Below are positions 53,212-61,860 of a stretch of DNA of 64,000 nt, piece after piece. The stretch is from JAEZDC01 sp036676415 (GTDB lineage Bacteria; Bacteroidota; Bacteroidia; Chitinophagales; Chitinophagaceae): assembly GCA_036676415.1 (NCBI GenBank), contig JAKFCX010000060.1, forward strand, positions 186,001 to 250,000. Direction: 5' to 3'. The notes beneath the pieces were generated by a model. It did no database searches. It saw only the letters and a list, made by a program, of their open reading frames with translations, and was not told where the DNA came from. The position numbers and the translations under genes are program-made. Numbering within the stretch: the first letter of the stretch is position 1; the number at the start of each line of letters is the position of its first letter.

Positions 53212-53237
53212 AAACTGCCTGGAGAACCAGGCAGTTT
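53212..53237 (-). terminator. Hairpin after the 120-aa gene
   Basis: AAACTGCCTGG and CCAGGCAGTTT form an 11-bp perfect stem with a 4-base loop. On the minus strand CTTTTG follows. Confidence 0.7.
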
Positions 53238-53269
53238 GCACAACAATCGAAATAAAGGCCTACATCCAC

Positions 53270-53632
53270 TTAACTAAAAAATTTTAAGAAATTATCTTTC
53301 AACTCATCGTTTACGATTCTGTTTGCCTGCATCTGCAGGCCGAACATCTTTACGGAAGGTGTCAATTCAAATTCAGTCTCCCATTCATCTTCCTCGTCTA
53401 CAGAAATATTTTCCAGCTTTAACTTCATCCTCTGTAACCATTTTTTCTGGATAGAGAAAGATTCAGAAAAATGATCGATCATATTTAATACTTCCTCAGA
53501 TCCATTATGGTCTGCAGCATCGGGAAGATGGCGCTTCATTATGTTGATCTGGTCGTTGAGAAATGCCAGCTCTTTCAACCAGAGTTCAACTTCAAGTTCA
53601 TGTTTTATGGTATGGTTAGCAACGGCTGACAT
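53270..53632 (-). CDS. Helical cytoplasmic protein, 120 aa, unknown function
   Basis: A 120-residue protein that is nearly all helix: VANHTIKHELEVELWLKELA, FLNDQINIMKRHLP and SEEVLNMIDHFSESFSIQKK. It has no signal peptide or membrane segment, many Glu, Lys and His residues, and an acidic patch (SVDEEDEWETEFELT). The arrangement suggests a coiled-coil or four-helix bundle. I do not recognise a family. It is upstream of, and on the same strand as, the exported clan-CD-like gene, with a hairpin after it, so it is probably separate. Confidence 0.75.
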   Translation of the reverse strand: MSAVANHTIKHELEVELWLKELAFLNDQINIMKRHLPDAADHNGSEEVLNMIDHFSESFSIQKKWLQRMKLKLENISVDEEDEWETEFELTPSVKMFGLQMQANRIVNDELKDNFLKFFS

Positions 53633-53794
53633 TCGGTGTAATGGTTAATTACATAGCAAAAATGGAGGTTGCATATCAGCTAAAAGATGACAGATGGCAT
53701 TCAAAAACATGATTCTCATCAGGAAGAGGCCATTTTTAATCTTGGCAAATGCCATGATTGGATCGAAATCCAGTAATAGGGGCGATAAATTTCT

Positions 53795-53802
53795 TACGTT
53801 TG
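53795..53802 (+). promoter_or_regulatory. -7 promoter box that supports the DUF2911 start
   Basis: TACGTTTG matches TAnnTTTG and lies 15 nt before the ATG at 53818, inside the longer open frame. Confidence 0.55.
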
Positions 53803-53817
53803 CAAAAAAAATTGAAT

Positions 53818-54645
53818 ATGAGAAATACGATTTTGCTAGCCATTGTATGTTTCTTCTGTTTGGGAGCTTCTGCACAATTAAGAACTCCGGCTCCAAGCCC
53901 ATTACAAACGATCAAACAGGATTTTGGTGTTGGAAATATTGAACTGAGCTACAGCAGGCCTGGCGCTAAAGGAAGAACAATACTTGGAGATGTAGAACCA
54001 TTTGGGATTGTTTGGAGAACAGGTGCGAATAATGCTACTACACTCACATTTAGTGATGATGTGAAAATCGGAGGTGTGGATGTAAAAGCAGGTAAGTATG
54101 GTTTAGTTAGTATTCCTGGTAAGGATGAGTGGGTTTTTATCATTACTAAAGATCTTAATGTTACGTCTGCCTCAGCTTACAAGCAGGAGAATGATGTGGT
54201 GCGTGTAAATGTAAAACCTGTTACGAATGCGAATCATGTAGAGACGTTAACCATGCAGTTTGGCAATATCACCAACAGTTCGGTTGATCTCCAGTTGATG
54301 TGGGAAAAAACAATGGTGTCTTTGCCAATCACTACCAATACTGATGCTAAGGTGATGGCTCAGATCGAGAATACTTTGATCAAAGACAACCGTCCGTACT
54401 TTGCAGCTGCTACTTACTATTATGAGAATGGCAAGGACATTAATTTAGCAAGACAATGGGTTGATAAAGCTGTTGAGAACAACCCAAAAGCTTTCTGGAT
54501 GCATTTACTTAAGGCAAGGATCGCTCTTAAGCAAGGCGACAAGGCTACAGCAAAGGCAAGTGCAGAAAAAACAAAAGCTTTAGCTGCAGAACAGAAAGCT
54601 GATAATTATGTTAGAATGGCTAACGAATTACTCGCTTCATTGTAA
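53818..54645 (+). CDS. Exported DUF2911 domain protein
   Basis: A 275-residue exported protein with signal peptide (MRNTILLAIVCFFCLGASAQ). The frame opens 60 nt earlier at a TTG, but a promoter box and the signal peptide favour ATG 53818. The DUF2911 domain covers about 25-175: VGNIELSYSRPGAKGRTILG, PFGIVWRTGANNATTLTFSD, and KAGKYGLVSIPGKDEWVFII. A C-terminal TPR-like helical part follows (YFAAATYYYENGKDINLARQ). The domain's function is unknown; it is common and exported in Bacteroidota. It ends before a hairpin shared with cinA. Confidence 0.9.
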   Translation: MRNTILLAIVCFFCLGASAQLRTPAPSPLQTIKQDFGVGNIELSYSRPGAKGRTILGDVEPFGIVWRTGANNATTLTFSDDVKIGGVDVKAGKYGLVSIPGKDEWVFIITKDLNVTSASAYKQENDVVRVNVKPVTNANHVETLTMQFGNITNSSVDLQLMWEKTMVSLPITTNTDAKVMAQIENTLIKDNRPYFAAATYYYENGKDINLARQWVDKAVENNPKAFWMHLLKARIALKQGDKATAKASAEKTKALAAEQKADNYVRMANELLASL

Positions 54646-54648
54646 AAG

Positions 54649-54686
54649 ATATCATGTTCTTATAAAAATATCATGTTCTTATAAAA
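54649..54686. repeat. Perfect tandem duplication, 19 bp x 2
   Basis: ATATCATGTTCTTATAAAA occurs twice in direct tandem just before the DUF2911 terminator hairpin. Confidence 0.95.
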
Positions 54687-54708
54687 AGCCACGGATACCG
54701 TGGCTTTT
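54683..54708. terminator. Bidirectional terminator between DUF2911 and cinA
   Basis: AAAAGCCACGG and CCGTGGCTTTT form an 11-bp stem with a 3-base loop. T-runs flank both sides, and the end touches the cinA stop codon. Confidence 0.9.
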
Positions 54709-55961
54709 TAATTTTCGATAATGAATTTTCTAAGAAAGTTCAATGCATTGGTAGCAGTCATTTCAATATTGCGCTGGCGATCGAAGCGAAAGTTGAATGA
54801 CCTTGTTGCAACTTTCCCTTCATTATTAGCAGCAGCGATCCACACCAGGCCAACCGGTTTGTCTTCAGTTCCACCTGTTGGGCCCATGATTCCGCTAACT
54901 GCGATGGAATAATCAGTATTCATCAATTTTACTGCATTCAAAGCCATTTCTGTAACGGCTTCTTCACTTACGGCACCGGAGGATGCTAATGTAGAAGCGT
55001 TTACTTTTAAAATACCTGTTTTGATACGATTATCATAACTCACTACAGATCCGTAATAGTATTTTGACGAACCAGGAATAGCTGTAATTAGATGAGCCAT
55101 ATAACCTCCTGTACAACTTTCCGCAGTGCACATTGTTTTGTTTTTATCAATCAATAGTTTTCCAATTGCAGCTTGAATTGGAATATCTTCATCAGTAACA
55201 AGAATATCTTTTACCTGCTTTTTCAATGTGGCGAAAAGTTCATCCAGCTGTTGTTGTAAAATGATCTTATCAGCCCCATGTCCCGTAAGTCTTAACCGAA
55301 CCAATCCATAATTCGGCAGGTAAGCTAGTTTAATGTTGGTTGGCAGTGTTGTTTCAAAATCCTTGATATGCTCAGCAAGAAATGATTCGCCCATACCCAT
55401 TGTAACCAACGTTCGATGTTCAATTGCAGGTGTTTTGAATTTTTTTTGAATGATGCTTACAACCGGTTGCATCATTGCTTTCATTTCTGAAGGAACGCCC
55501 GGCATTGAAATGAAAATGCTTCCATTTTTTTCAAACATCATTCCTGGTGCTGTGCCTTTTTCGTTTTTGATAACAGTACAAACGTCAGGAACCTCTGCCT
55601 GTTTACGATTCCTGTCTATCATTGGTCGGTTATATATCTTTTCAAACAGATAAGTTATATGATCTAATGTGGATTGATCTGTTACCATTTTGCCGCCAAA
55701 GTATTCACACAAAAGTGGCTTGGTAATATCATCTGCAGTAGGTCCCAATCCTCCCGTAATGAGAATGATGCTGGATTCTTTTGCGGCAATATTCAAAATG
55801 TTGATGATGTCATTCCATTCATCACCAACGGCATATTTTGCTTTAACGGTAACGCCGATCTTATTTAGTCCTTGCCCAATAAAAGCACTGTTGGTGTCTA
55901 TAACCTGTCCGATCAATAATTCATCGCCAATAGTAATAACAGATGCAAATAGCTTTTCCAT
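54708..55961 (-). CDS. cinA: CinA family protein (NMN deamidase-type, competence/damage-inducible)
   Basis: A 417-residue CinA. The N-terminal MoaB-like half contains TIGDELLIGQVIDTNSAFIG and LITGGLGPTADDITKP; the C-terminal nicotinamide mononucleotide deamidase half contains TAESCTGGYMAHLITAIPGSS and VSGIMGPTGGTEDKPVGLVWI. It recycles NMN in pyridine-nucleotide salvage and is linked to competence in other bacteria. Full length. It converges on the DUF2911 gene through the shared hairpin and diverges from the PBP4-type gene. Confidence 0.95.
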   Translation of the reverse strand: MEKLFASVITIGDELLIGQVIDTNSAFIGQGLNKIGVTVKAKYAVGDEWNDIINILNIAAKESSIILITGGLGPTADDITKPLLCEYFGGKMVTDQSTLDHITYLFEKIYNRPMIDRNRKQAEVPDVCTVIKNEKGTAPGMMFEKNGSIFISMPGVPSEMKAMMQPVVSIIQKKFKTPAIEHRTLVTMGMGESFLAEHIKDFETTLPTNIKLAYLPNYGLVRLRLTGHGADKIILQQQLDELFATLKKQVKDILVTDEDIPIQAAIGKLLIDKNKTMCTAESCTGGYMAHLITAIPGSSKYYYGSVVSYDNRIKTGILKVNASTLASSGAVSEEAVTEMALNAVKLMNTDYSIAVSGIMGPTGGTEDKPVGLVWIAAANNEGKVATRSFNFRFDRQRNIEMTATNALNFLRKFIIEN

Positions 55962-56013
55962 AACAACAGACCGTATTTTTGTCTTTAATTTCAGGTGAAG
56001 GTAAAGTTGAATT

Positions 56014-57396
56014 ATGAAAAGATGTTTAGTGGTTTTAATGATGATGGGTTGTTTAGTTGCTAATGCACAATCAACAAAAGAAAGGCTGGATACCCAGGTA
56101 AAAAGGTTTGTTGCCGATAGCCAGATGAAACATGGTATCGTTGGTTTTTATGTTGCCGATGCAAATACAGGAGATGTCGTGTATGACTGGAATGGAAAAG
56201 TTGGTCTTGCTCCAGCCAGTACACAGAAAATTGTTACATCTGTTGCTGCATTGGAATTGCTGGGTAAGGAGTACAGATATAAGACTGAAATAGGCTATAC
56301 AGGTGAATTGGATAAAGGACAATTGAAAGGAGATGTGGTCGTGAAAAGCCACGGCGATCCAACTTTTGGAAGCGAGAAGTTTGAGTTAACAAAGCCGCAA
56401 ATAATATTTAATAAAGTCGCAGATTCGTTTCAAAGTCTCGGTATTAGAAAAATCACAGGTAATTTATTATTGGATGTCTCCTCTTTCAGCATTCAACCTT
56501 TACCGGGAGGATGGATCTGGGATGATATTGGAAACTATTATGGAGCAGGAAGTTGGGGATTGAACTGGAGAGAAAATCAGTATGATCTTTTATTGAAGCC
56601 TGGAGCTAAAGAAGGAGACAAGGTGACGATTACTGGCTCTGATCCAAAGCTATATACCGAGCTTCCTGCTAATTATCTCAAAACCGGTAAAAAGGGAAGC
56701 GGAGATAATGCATATATCTATTATCCACCATATTCCTTCAACGGTTTTCTTGAAGGTACATTTGAAGGTGGTAAAAAGATAAGTGGAAGTTTTCCGGATG
56801 CGCCGGCACAATTTGGGTTTGAATTAAAACACCTATTTGAATCAAAGAATATAACTCTTCTGAAACGTGCTCGGATAGTTTATGAGGAGCCATTAAATGG
56901 AAATATTTTCTTCTCTCATCATTCACCCTCTATGGACAGCATTGTTTATTGGTTCATGCGAAAAAGCATTAATTTATATGGTGAGGCTTTAGTAAAGACG
57001 ATAGGATCAAAGATTTCAGGAGTCGGTTCTACAGATACAGGAGTGGCTGTAGTAAGAAGATTTTACAAAGACAAAGGAATTGTTTCATTGGCAGAATTAA
57101 AGATTATGGATGGTAGTGGTTTGTCTCCATCAAACAGGTTAACAGCAGAATCATTAGGTAAAATATTGGTGTATGCTAAGAAACAATCGTGGTTTCCGTC
57201 ATTCGAACAATCATTTCCTCAATTCAATGGCATGAGCCTTAAAAGCGGAACAATAAGAGGCGCAAAAGCGTTTGCCGGATATCATAAGTCGAATGAGGGT
57301 AAAGAATATGTAGTGGCCATCATTGTAAATAATTATGATGGCTCGGCAGGATCAATTGTAAACAAGATGTATAAAGTACTGGATGTGTTGAAATAG
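56014..57396 (+). CDS. dacB: D-alanyl-D-alanine carboxypeptidase/endopeptidase (PBP4 type)
   Basis: A 460-residue exported S13 penicillin-binding protein. The signal peptide ends near residue 19 (VANAQ). Active-site motifs are SxxK at Ser69-Lys72 (STQK), SxN at Ser318-Asn320 (SIN), and KSGT at 410-413. The protein carries the expected inserted domain between SxxK and SxN. It trims and cuts cell-wall peptide cross-links in the periplasm. It is the first gene on the plus strand after cinA and ends next to a minus-strand Uma2 gene. Confidence 0.94.
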   Translation: MKRCLVVLMMMGCLVANAQSTKERLDTQVKRFVADSQMKHGIVGFYVADANTGDVVYDWNGKVGLAPASTQKIVTSVAALELLGKEYRYKTEIGYTGELDKGQLKGDVVVKSHGDPTFGSEKFELTKPQIIFNKVADSFQSLGIRKITGNLLLDVSSFSIQPLPGGWIWDDIGNYYGAGSWGLNWRENQYDLLLKPGAKEGDKVTITGSDPKLYTELPANYLKTGKKGSGDNAYIYYPPYSFNGFLEGTFEGGKKISGSFPDAPAQFGFELKHLFESKNITLLKRARIVYEEPLNGNIFFSHHSPSMDSIVYWFMRKSINLYGEALVKTIGSKISGVGSTDTGVAVVRRFYKDKGIVSLAELKIMDGSGLSPSNRLTAESLGKILVYAKKQSWFPSFEQSFPQFNGMSLKSGTIRGAKAFAGYHKSNEGKEYVVAIIVNNYDGSAGSIVNKMYKVLDVLK

Positions 57397-57397
57397 T

Positions 57398-57982
57398 TTA
57401 GAATATAACACCTGCATAAAGTTCAGCAAATGAAATAGTATTATTAATTGTAGTTATTTGTAGGATGCCTGTTTCATTTTGTAATTCTTCGAACTTCCAG
57501 TTATTACCGGGAGACTTTCTCCAAATCCTGATGCCTTTTTTTAAAGAATCAATCATTATATATTCTTTTAAAGATGGTATCTGCATGTAGAAGAAAAATT
57601 TCCTGCCCATGTCATAATCAGTAGTAGAAGGAGAAAGTATTTCAAATACTGCTGTGGGATTAGCGATCATATCCATTTTATCATCCACCAATTCGGGTTC
57701 TCCACATACTATTGTGGCATCGGGATAGAAAAATGATTCTTTTGATTTAACGTATAATCTAAGCTCACTTGGAAATACCGTACATTCTTTTCCTTTTAAT
57801 CTCGCATGCAATTCACCAATGAGATTGGCATGAATTCTATTGTGCCTCAGCGAAGCTCCTGACATATTAATGATCTCACCATCAACATATTCATGTTTTT
57901 CCTCTTCACTCCGTTCCCAGCTAAGGTATTCGGAAGGAGACATTTTTGGATGATATTTTGCCACTGGCTCCTTGATATCCAT
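57398..57982 (-). CDS. Uma2 family endonuclease-like protein
   Basis: A 194-residue Uma2 (PD-(D/E)XK-like) protein. The family core is visible: YLSWERSEEEKHEYVDGEII, FFYPDATIVCGEPE, VFEILSPSTTDYDMGRKFFF and YIMIDS. The acidic and Lys residues spaced across FYPDATIV, EILSP and RKFFFYMQI are the likely metal site. Many members occur singly in bacteria with unproven function; some are related to restriction-type nucleases. It converges with dacB, leaving 1 nt between them. Confidence 0.9.
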   Translation of the reverse strand: MDIKEPVAKYHPKMSPSEYLSWERSEEEKHEYVDGEIINMSGASLRHNRIHANLIGELHARLKGKECTVFPSELRLYVKSKESFFYPDATIVCGEPELVDDKMDMIANPTAVFEILSPSTTDYDMGRKFFFYMQIPSLKEYIMIDSLKKGIRIWRKSPGNNWKFEELQNETGILQITTINNTISFAELYAGVIF

Positions 57983-58038
57983 TACTCTAATTTAGGCATT
58001 TTTATTCTGTAAAGTGCTTGCTGAATAATGATTTAAAA

Positions 58039-58058
58039 GCACAAGTGAGTGACACAAC
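58039..58058 (+). repeat. Dispersed intergenic repeat, variant B (one change)
   Basis: GCACAAGTGAGTGACACAAC differs from variant B at one base. GAAGCTGATTCATTTTCTAT follows. It lies in the 218-bp divergent region upstream of prfC, which also has a short inverted repeat (AAGTCATTAAG at 58146 and CTTAATGAC at 58184). Confidence 0.8.
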
Positions 58059-58103
58059 GAAGCTGATTCATTTTCTATAGCTGGCTCAATAACCTGCAAA
58101 CCT

Positions 58104-58111
58104 TACCTTTG
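58104..58111 (+). promoter_or_regulatory. -7 promoter box for prfC
   Basis: TACCTTTG matches TAnnTTTG, 89 nt before the ATG. Confidence 0.45.
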
Positions 58112-58200
58112 CCGACTTTAATAAAGTCAATAGGTCATTAGAAATAAGTCATTAAGCTTACACAATGACTGGATGACCAATGACTTAATGACGAAATGGA

Positions 58201-59787
58201 ATGAAGTATCAGAAAGAAATAGAAAGAAGAAGAACATTTGCGATCATCTCTCACCCCGATGCCGGTAAAACTACATTGACTGAAAAATTATTGTTATTCG
58301 GTGGTGCCATCCAGGTTGCCGGAGCTGTAAAGAGCAATAAGATAAAGAAACATGCCACGAGTGATTTCATGGAAATTGAAAGACAGCGTGGTATCTCTGT
58401 TGCTACTTCAGTGATGACATTTGAATACGAGAACAACCTGATCAACTTATTGGATACACCTGGTCACAAAGATTTTGCTGAAGATACTTACCGTACACTT
58501 ACTGCTGTTGATAGCGTAATCCTGGTAGTTGATAGCGTAAATGGGGTAGAAGATCAAACAAGAAGGCTGATGGAAGTATGTCGTATGAGAGATACTCCTG
58601 TGATCGTTTTCATCAACAAAATGGATCGTGACGGAAAGAACCGTTTTGATCTGTTGGAGGAAATAGAAAAGGAACTGAAGATCTCGCTTCATCCAATGAC
58701 CTGGCCGATCAACAGTGGTAAAGATTTTAAAGGAGTATATAATCTTGATAATAAAAAACTTCGTTTGTTCACTGCAAGTACAAAGGCTGACGATGATGAT
58801 GTGATTGCAATCGACGACATCAATGATAAAGTGTTGGATGAGAAAATAGGAGAGAGAGACGCTGCAACATTAAGAGAAGATGTTGAACTGATTGAAACAG
58901 TACACGGTAATTTGAATGTAGAAGATTATTTAGCAGGAATGATAGCTCCTGTATTTTTCGGTAGTGCGGTAAATAATTTTGGTGTAAAGGAATTGCTGGA
59001 AACGTTTGTTCGTATTTCCCCTTTACCGCAACCAAGAGAAACCAACAAAAGAAAAGTTGAACCTGCGGAAGATAAATTCAGTGGATTTGTGTTTAAGATT
59101 CATGCCAATCTGGATCCAAAACATAGGGACCGGATCGCTTTTATGAGAGTGTGCAGTGGTAGATTTGAACGCAACAAATATTTTCACCATGTTCGGTTAG
59201 ATAAGGATATTCGTTTCAGTAATCCTTATTCTTTTCTTGCACGAAGCAAAGACATTATTGAAGATGCTTATCCTGGTGATGTAGTTGGCTTGTTTGATAC
59301 AGGGAATTTCAAGATCGGTGATACATTAACAGAAGGAGAAGATTTTTTCTTCACCGGTATTCCAACTTTCTCTCCCGAGATATTTAAGGAATTGGTGAAC
59401 AAAGATCCGATGAAAACCAAGCAGCTTGAGAAAGGTGTTCAGCAGCTAACGGATGAAGGTGTAGCACAGTTATTCACCCAGTTTGGCGGAAATAAAAAGA
59501 TCATTGGCTGTGTGGGTGAACTTCAGTTTGAAGTGATACAATACCGTTTATTGCATGAGTATGGTGCAGCCTGTGAATTCCGGAGCATGCCTTTTTATAA
59601 AGCCTGCTGGCTTACTTCTGACAACAAGCCAAAACTGGAAGATTTCCTTAGGTTCAAGCAACAGAACTCAGCAGAAGATAAAGATGGCAATCCTGTTTAC
59701 CTGGCACAGAGTGAGTGGTTTTTAAATACTGAAATACAGAACAATCCCGAGATCGAATTTCATTTCAGTTCCGAGATACATAAGTAA
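58201..59787 (+). CDS. prfC: Peptide chain release factor 3
   Basis: A 528-residue RF3, a translational GTPase that recycles RF1 and RF2 from the ribosome. GTPase motifs are G1 HPDAGKTT, G2/switch HATSDFMEIERQRGISVATSV, G3 DTPGHKDF, and G4 NKMD. Domain II and the RF3-type C-terminal domain (GGNKKIIGCVGELQFEVIQYRL) are intact. It complements prfB at 36169; prfA is not in the window. It has its own promoter region upstream. Confidence 0.95.
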   Translation: MKYQKEIERRRTFAIISHPDAGKTTLTEKLLLFGGAIQVAGAVKSNKIKKHATSDFMEIERQRGISVATSVMTFEYENNLINLLDTPGHKDFAEDTYRTLTAVDSVILVVDSVNGVEDQTRRLMEVCRMRDTPVIVFINKMDRDGKNRFDLLEEIEKELKISLHPMTWPINSGKDFKGVYNLDNKKLRLFTASTKADDDDVIAIDDINDKVLDEKIGERDAATLREDVELIETVHGNLNVEDYLAGMIAPVFFGSAVNNFGVKELLETFVRISPLPQPRETNKRKVEPAEDKFSGFVFKIHANLDPKHRDRIAFMRVCSGRFERNKYFHHVRLDKDIRFSNPYSFLARSKDIIEDAYPGDVVGLFDTGNFKIGDTLTEGEDFFFTGIPTFSPEIFKELVNKDPMKTKQLEKGVQQLTDEGVAQLFTQFGGNKKIIGCVGELQFEVIQYRLLHEYGAACEFRSMPFYKACWLTSDNKPKLEDFLRFKQQNSAEDKDGNPVYLAQSEWFLNTEIQNNPEIEFHFSSEIHK

Positions 59788-59793
59788 GAACTG

Positions 59794-60477
59794 CTATTTT
59801 TTACCTAAGATCGTTTTATAGTAATTCCAGTGCCTTAAGAGATGGAATAGAGATATGATGGCCATTGCTACCCCAAAATCTACATGAATAATGTAAATGA
59901 TTTTCATGTATGGAAGCTGTAGGTTGTAAATGATCTTAGCCGTTATCAGTAATCCAAGAATGGCAGTAACCAGGAAGGTGATCAGCAATAGAATGTTCCA
60001 TATCCTAAGGAATGTTGCTTTCTTCATTTTTTTTCGGTCAGATAACCAATGCAGCAGAAAATATCCAAACATCAATGGTATTACAATAGAAAGGAAATGG
60101 TAGTTTGATTTTTTGCCTTTTCCATGCTGACGAATTTCAGTTGCAACATTTTTTGGAGGAGAATAGTTAAAGGAACTTCCAACAGGTTTTGGTTCGTACC
60201 GGTAGTTTGTTGCTTTACTTTTGGGTGACTTCAACTCAATTTGCTTTTCTTCTTTTGCCTTAAGAATGGAGGTGTCTATTGTTTCTTTATCACTAATAAT
60301 CGTCGAATGTTCTGTTATAAACAAACCTGAATCAATAATAGATGCATCACAAAATCTATCTTCATTCTCATCAATAAACTGACCACATTCGCCGGTACAG
60401 TTCACAGAACTGTCTTTGCATTGTGCAGTGTCAATGCCAGATGCTACTAATAATAGAGATAGTGCACAGAACCACAT
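59794..60477 (-). CDS. Membrane protein with N-terminal Cys motif and cytochrome b-like helices
   Basis: A 227-residue membrane protein. A short N-terminal signal or membrane segment (to about residue 18) is followed by CKDSSVNCTGECGQFIDENEDRFCD, a Cys-rich stretch with a D-x-N-x-D-x-x-CD pattern seen in other Bacteroidota exported redox proteins. A long polar linker (about 45-115) leads to four hydrophobic helices from about 118. Histidines occur as YHFLSIVIPLMFGYFLLHW and IIHVDFGVAMAIISLFHLLRH, which could ligate b-type haem. Function is unknown. It is divergent from the M20 gene. Confidence 0.7.
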   Translation of the reverse strand: MWFCALSLLLVASGIDTAQCKDSSVNCTGECGQFIDENEDRFCDASIIDSGLFITEHSTIISDKETIDTSILKAKEEKQIELKSPKSKATNYRYEPKPVGSSFNYSPPKNVATEIRQHGKGKKSNYHFLSIVIPLMFGYFLLHWLSDRKKMKKATFLRIWNILLLITFLVTAILGLLITAKIIYNLQLPYMKIIYIIHVDFGVAMAIISLFHLLRHWNYYKTILGKK

Positions 60478-60570
60478 ATTAAGACCTGATATCCAAAGTT
60501 CCTGCAGAAGCTTTGACTAATATCTGATAAATGTCATTTTGAACATCTAACTTGCTTCTGAAACATAAAC

Positions 60571-61860
60571 ATGAAAAGAATAAACTTGCTCGTAGCGCTG
60601 ATAATTTTACTGCAATGCAGTGCTTTATCTCAGAACTTAAATTCTGATGAGAAAAAGATAATAGCAAGTATTCGTACCGCTTTGCCCCAGCATCTACAGT
60701 TGTTAGAGAGCCTGGTGAATATCAATAGCGGAACACTCAATATAAAAGGCGTGAGGGCTGTTGGTGATGCATTGAGAGTCGGGTTCAACAAAATTGGCTT
60801 TAGTACCGAATGGATCAATATGCCGGATTCTATGAAAAGAGCCGGTCATCTTGTTGCCTCAATAAAAGGAAATAAAGGAAAGAAGTTGTTTTTGATAGGA
60901 CATTTAGATACAGTGTTTGAACCTGATATGCCTGCAAATCCTTACCGGAAAATAAATGATTCAACAGTAACCGGACAAGGTGTAGAAGATATGAAGGGTG
61001 GAGATGTAATTATTCTCGCAGCATTGGAAGCATTACACAAAAATGGTTTGCTGAAAGATGTAAGTATCACTGTATATTTTACAGGTGATGAAGAGAAAAG
61101 TGGTTCACCGATAGAATTGAGTCGTGGAGATTTTATTGCTAGAGCAAAATCACACGATATGGCTCTTGCTTTTGAAGGAGCCATCGGTTCTACAGTTGCT
61201 ACAGGAAGAAGAGGGATTGGCGGATGGAAACTGAATGTGTATGGCAAACAGGCACATTCTTCGGGTGTTTTCAATAATAATTACGGAGCCATTTACGAAG
61301 CATCAAGAATAATTGATGCATTCAGAAGAGAGCTAGATCATGAACAGTTTCTTACTGTAAATCCCGGAGTTATAATTGGAGGAACTGATGTGAATTATGA
61401 CTCAAGTAAAACGAGTGGAAATGTTTCAAGTAAAACAAACATCATTTCACCGTCCTGTGTTGTACAGGGAGATATCAGGTATCTGACACAGCAGCAGAAT
61501 GATTCAGCCAGGGCAAAAATGCTAAGGATCGTGAACAACAATAATCTTCCTGGAACCAGGGCTGAGATCACATTTAGTGATGGCATTCCATCAATGGAAC
61601 CGGCAAAAGGAAACACGGCACTTGCTGAAATGCTAAGCAAAATCTCTGTAGATCTTGGTTATGAACCGATGATGGCCGGTGATCCTGGAAGCCGTGGTGC
61701 AGGTGATATTTCTTATGTTGCAAAATATCTTCAGGGTTCTTTGGATGGTCTTGGTGCAGAAGGCTGGGGTGGACATGCACCAGGTGAAACCATGAGTTTA
61801 AAAACTTTTGAAAGACAGGTACAAAGAGCAGCAATATTAATCTACCGGTTAACGAGATAA
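60571..61860 (+). CDS. Exported M20 family metallopeptidase
   Basis: A 429-residue exported peptidase. Signal peptide MKRINLLVALIILLQCSALSQ. The metal site is spread over GHLDTVFEP (His and Asp), GVEDMKGGD, and TGDEEKSGS with catalytic Glu-Glu; the dimerisation domain follows (TGRRGIGGWKLNVYGKQAHS). A C-terminal His in GWGGHAPGE completes the site. This layout matches the glutamate carboxypeptidase/ArgE-like M20 group. It frees a terminal amino acid or acyl group in the periplasm. The substrate is unknown. It abuts a convergent gene with no gap. Confidence 0.93.
   Translation: MKRINLLVALIILLQCSALSQNLNSDEKKIIASIRTALPQHLQLLESLVNINSGTLNIKGVRAVGDALRVGFNKIGFSTEWINMPDSMKRAGHLVASIKGNKGKKLFLIGHLDTVFEPDMPANPYRKINDSTVTGQGVEDMKGGDVIILAALEALHKNGLLKDVSITVYFTGDEEKSGSPIELSRGDFIARAKSHDMALAFEGAIGSTVATGRRGIGGWKLNVYGKQAHSSGVFNNNYGAIYEASRIIDAFRRELDHEQFLTVNPGVIIGGTDVNYDSSKTSGNVSSKTNIISPSCVVQGDIRYLTQQQNDSARAKMLRIVNNNNLPGTRAEITFSDGIPSMEPAKGNTALAEMLSKISVDLGYEPMMAGDPGSRGAGDISYVAKYLQGSLDGLGAEGWGGHAPGETMSLKTFERQVQRAAILIYRLTR

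Noticed and set aside
53694..53942. Plus-strand 82-aa frame ahead of DUF2911
   Set aside because: It overlaps the signal-peptide region of the DUF2911 gene in another frame and has no own start context.
58146..58192. AAGTCATTAAG / CTTAATGAC inverted repeat upstream of prfC as an operator
   Set aside because: The surrounding DNA is a low-complexity run of GTCATTA-like words; the symmetry is probably accidental.
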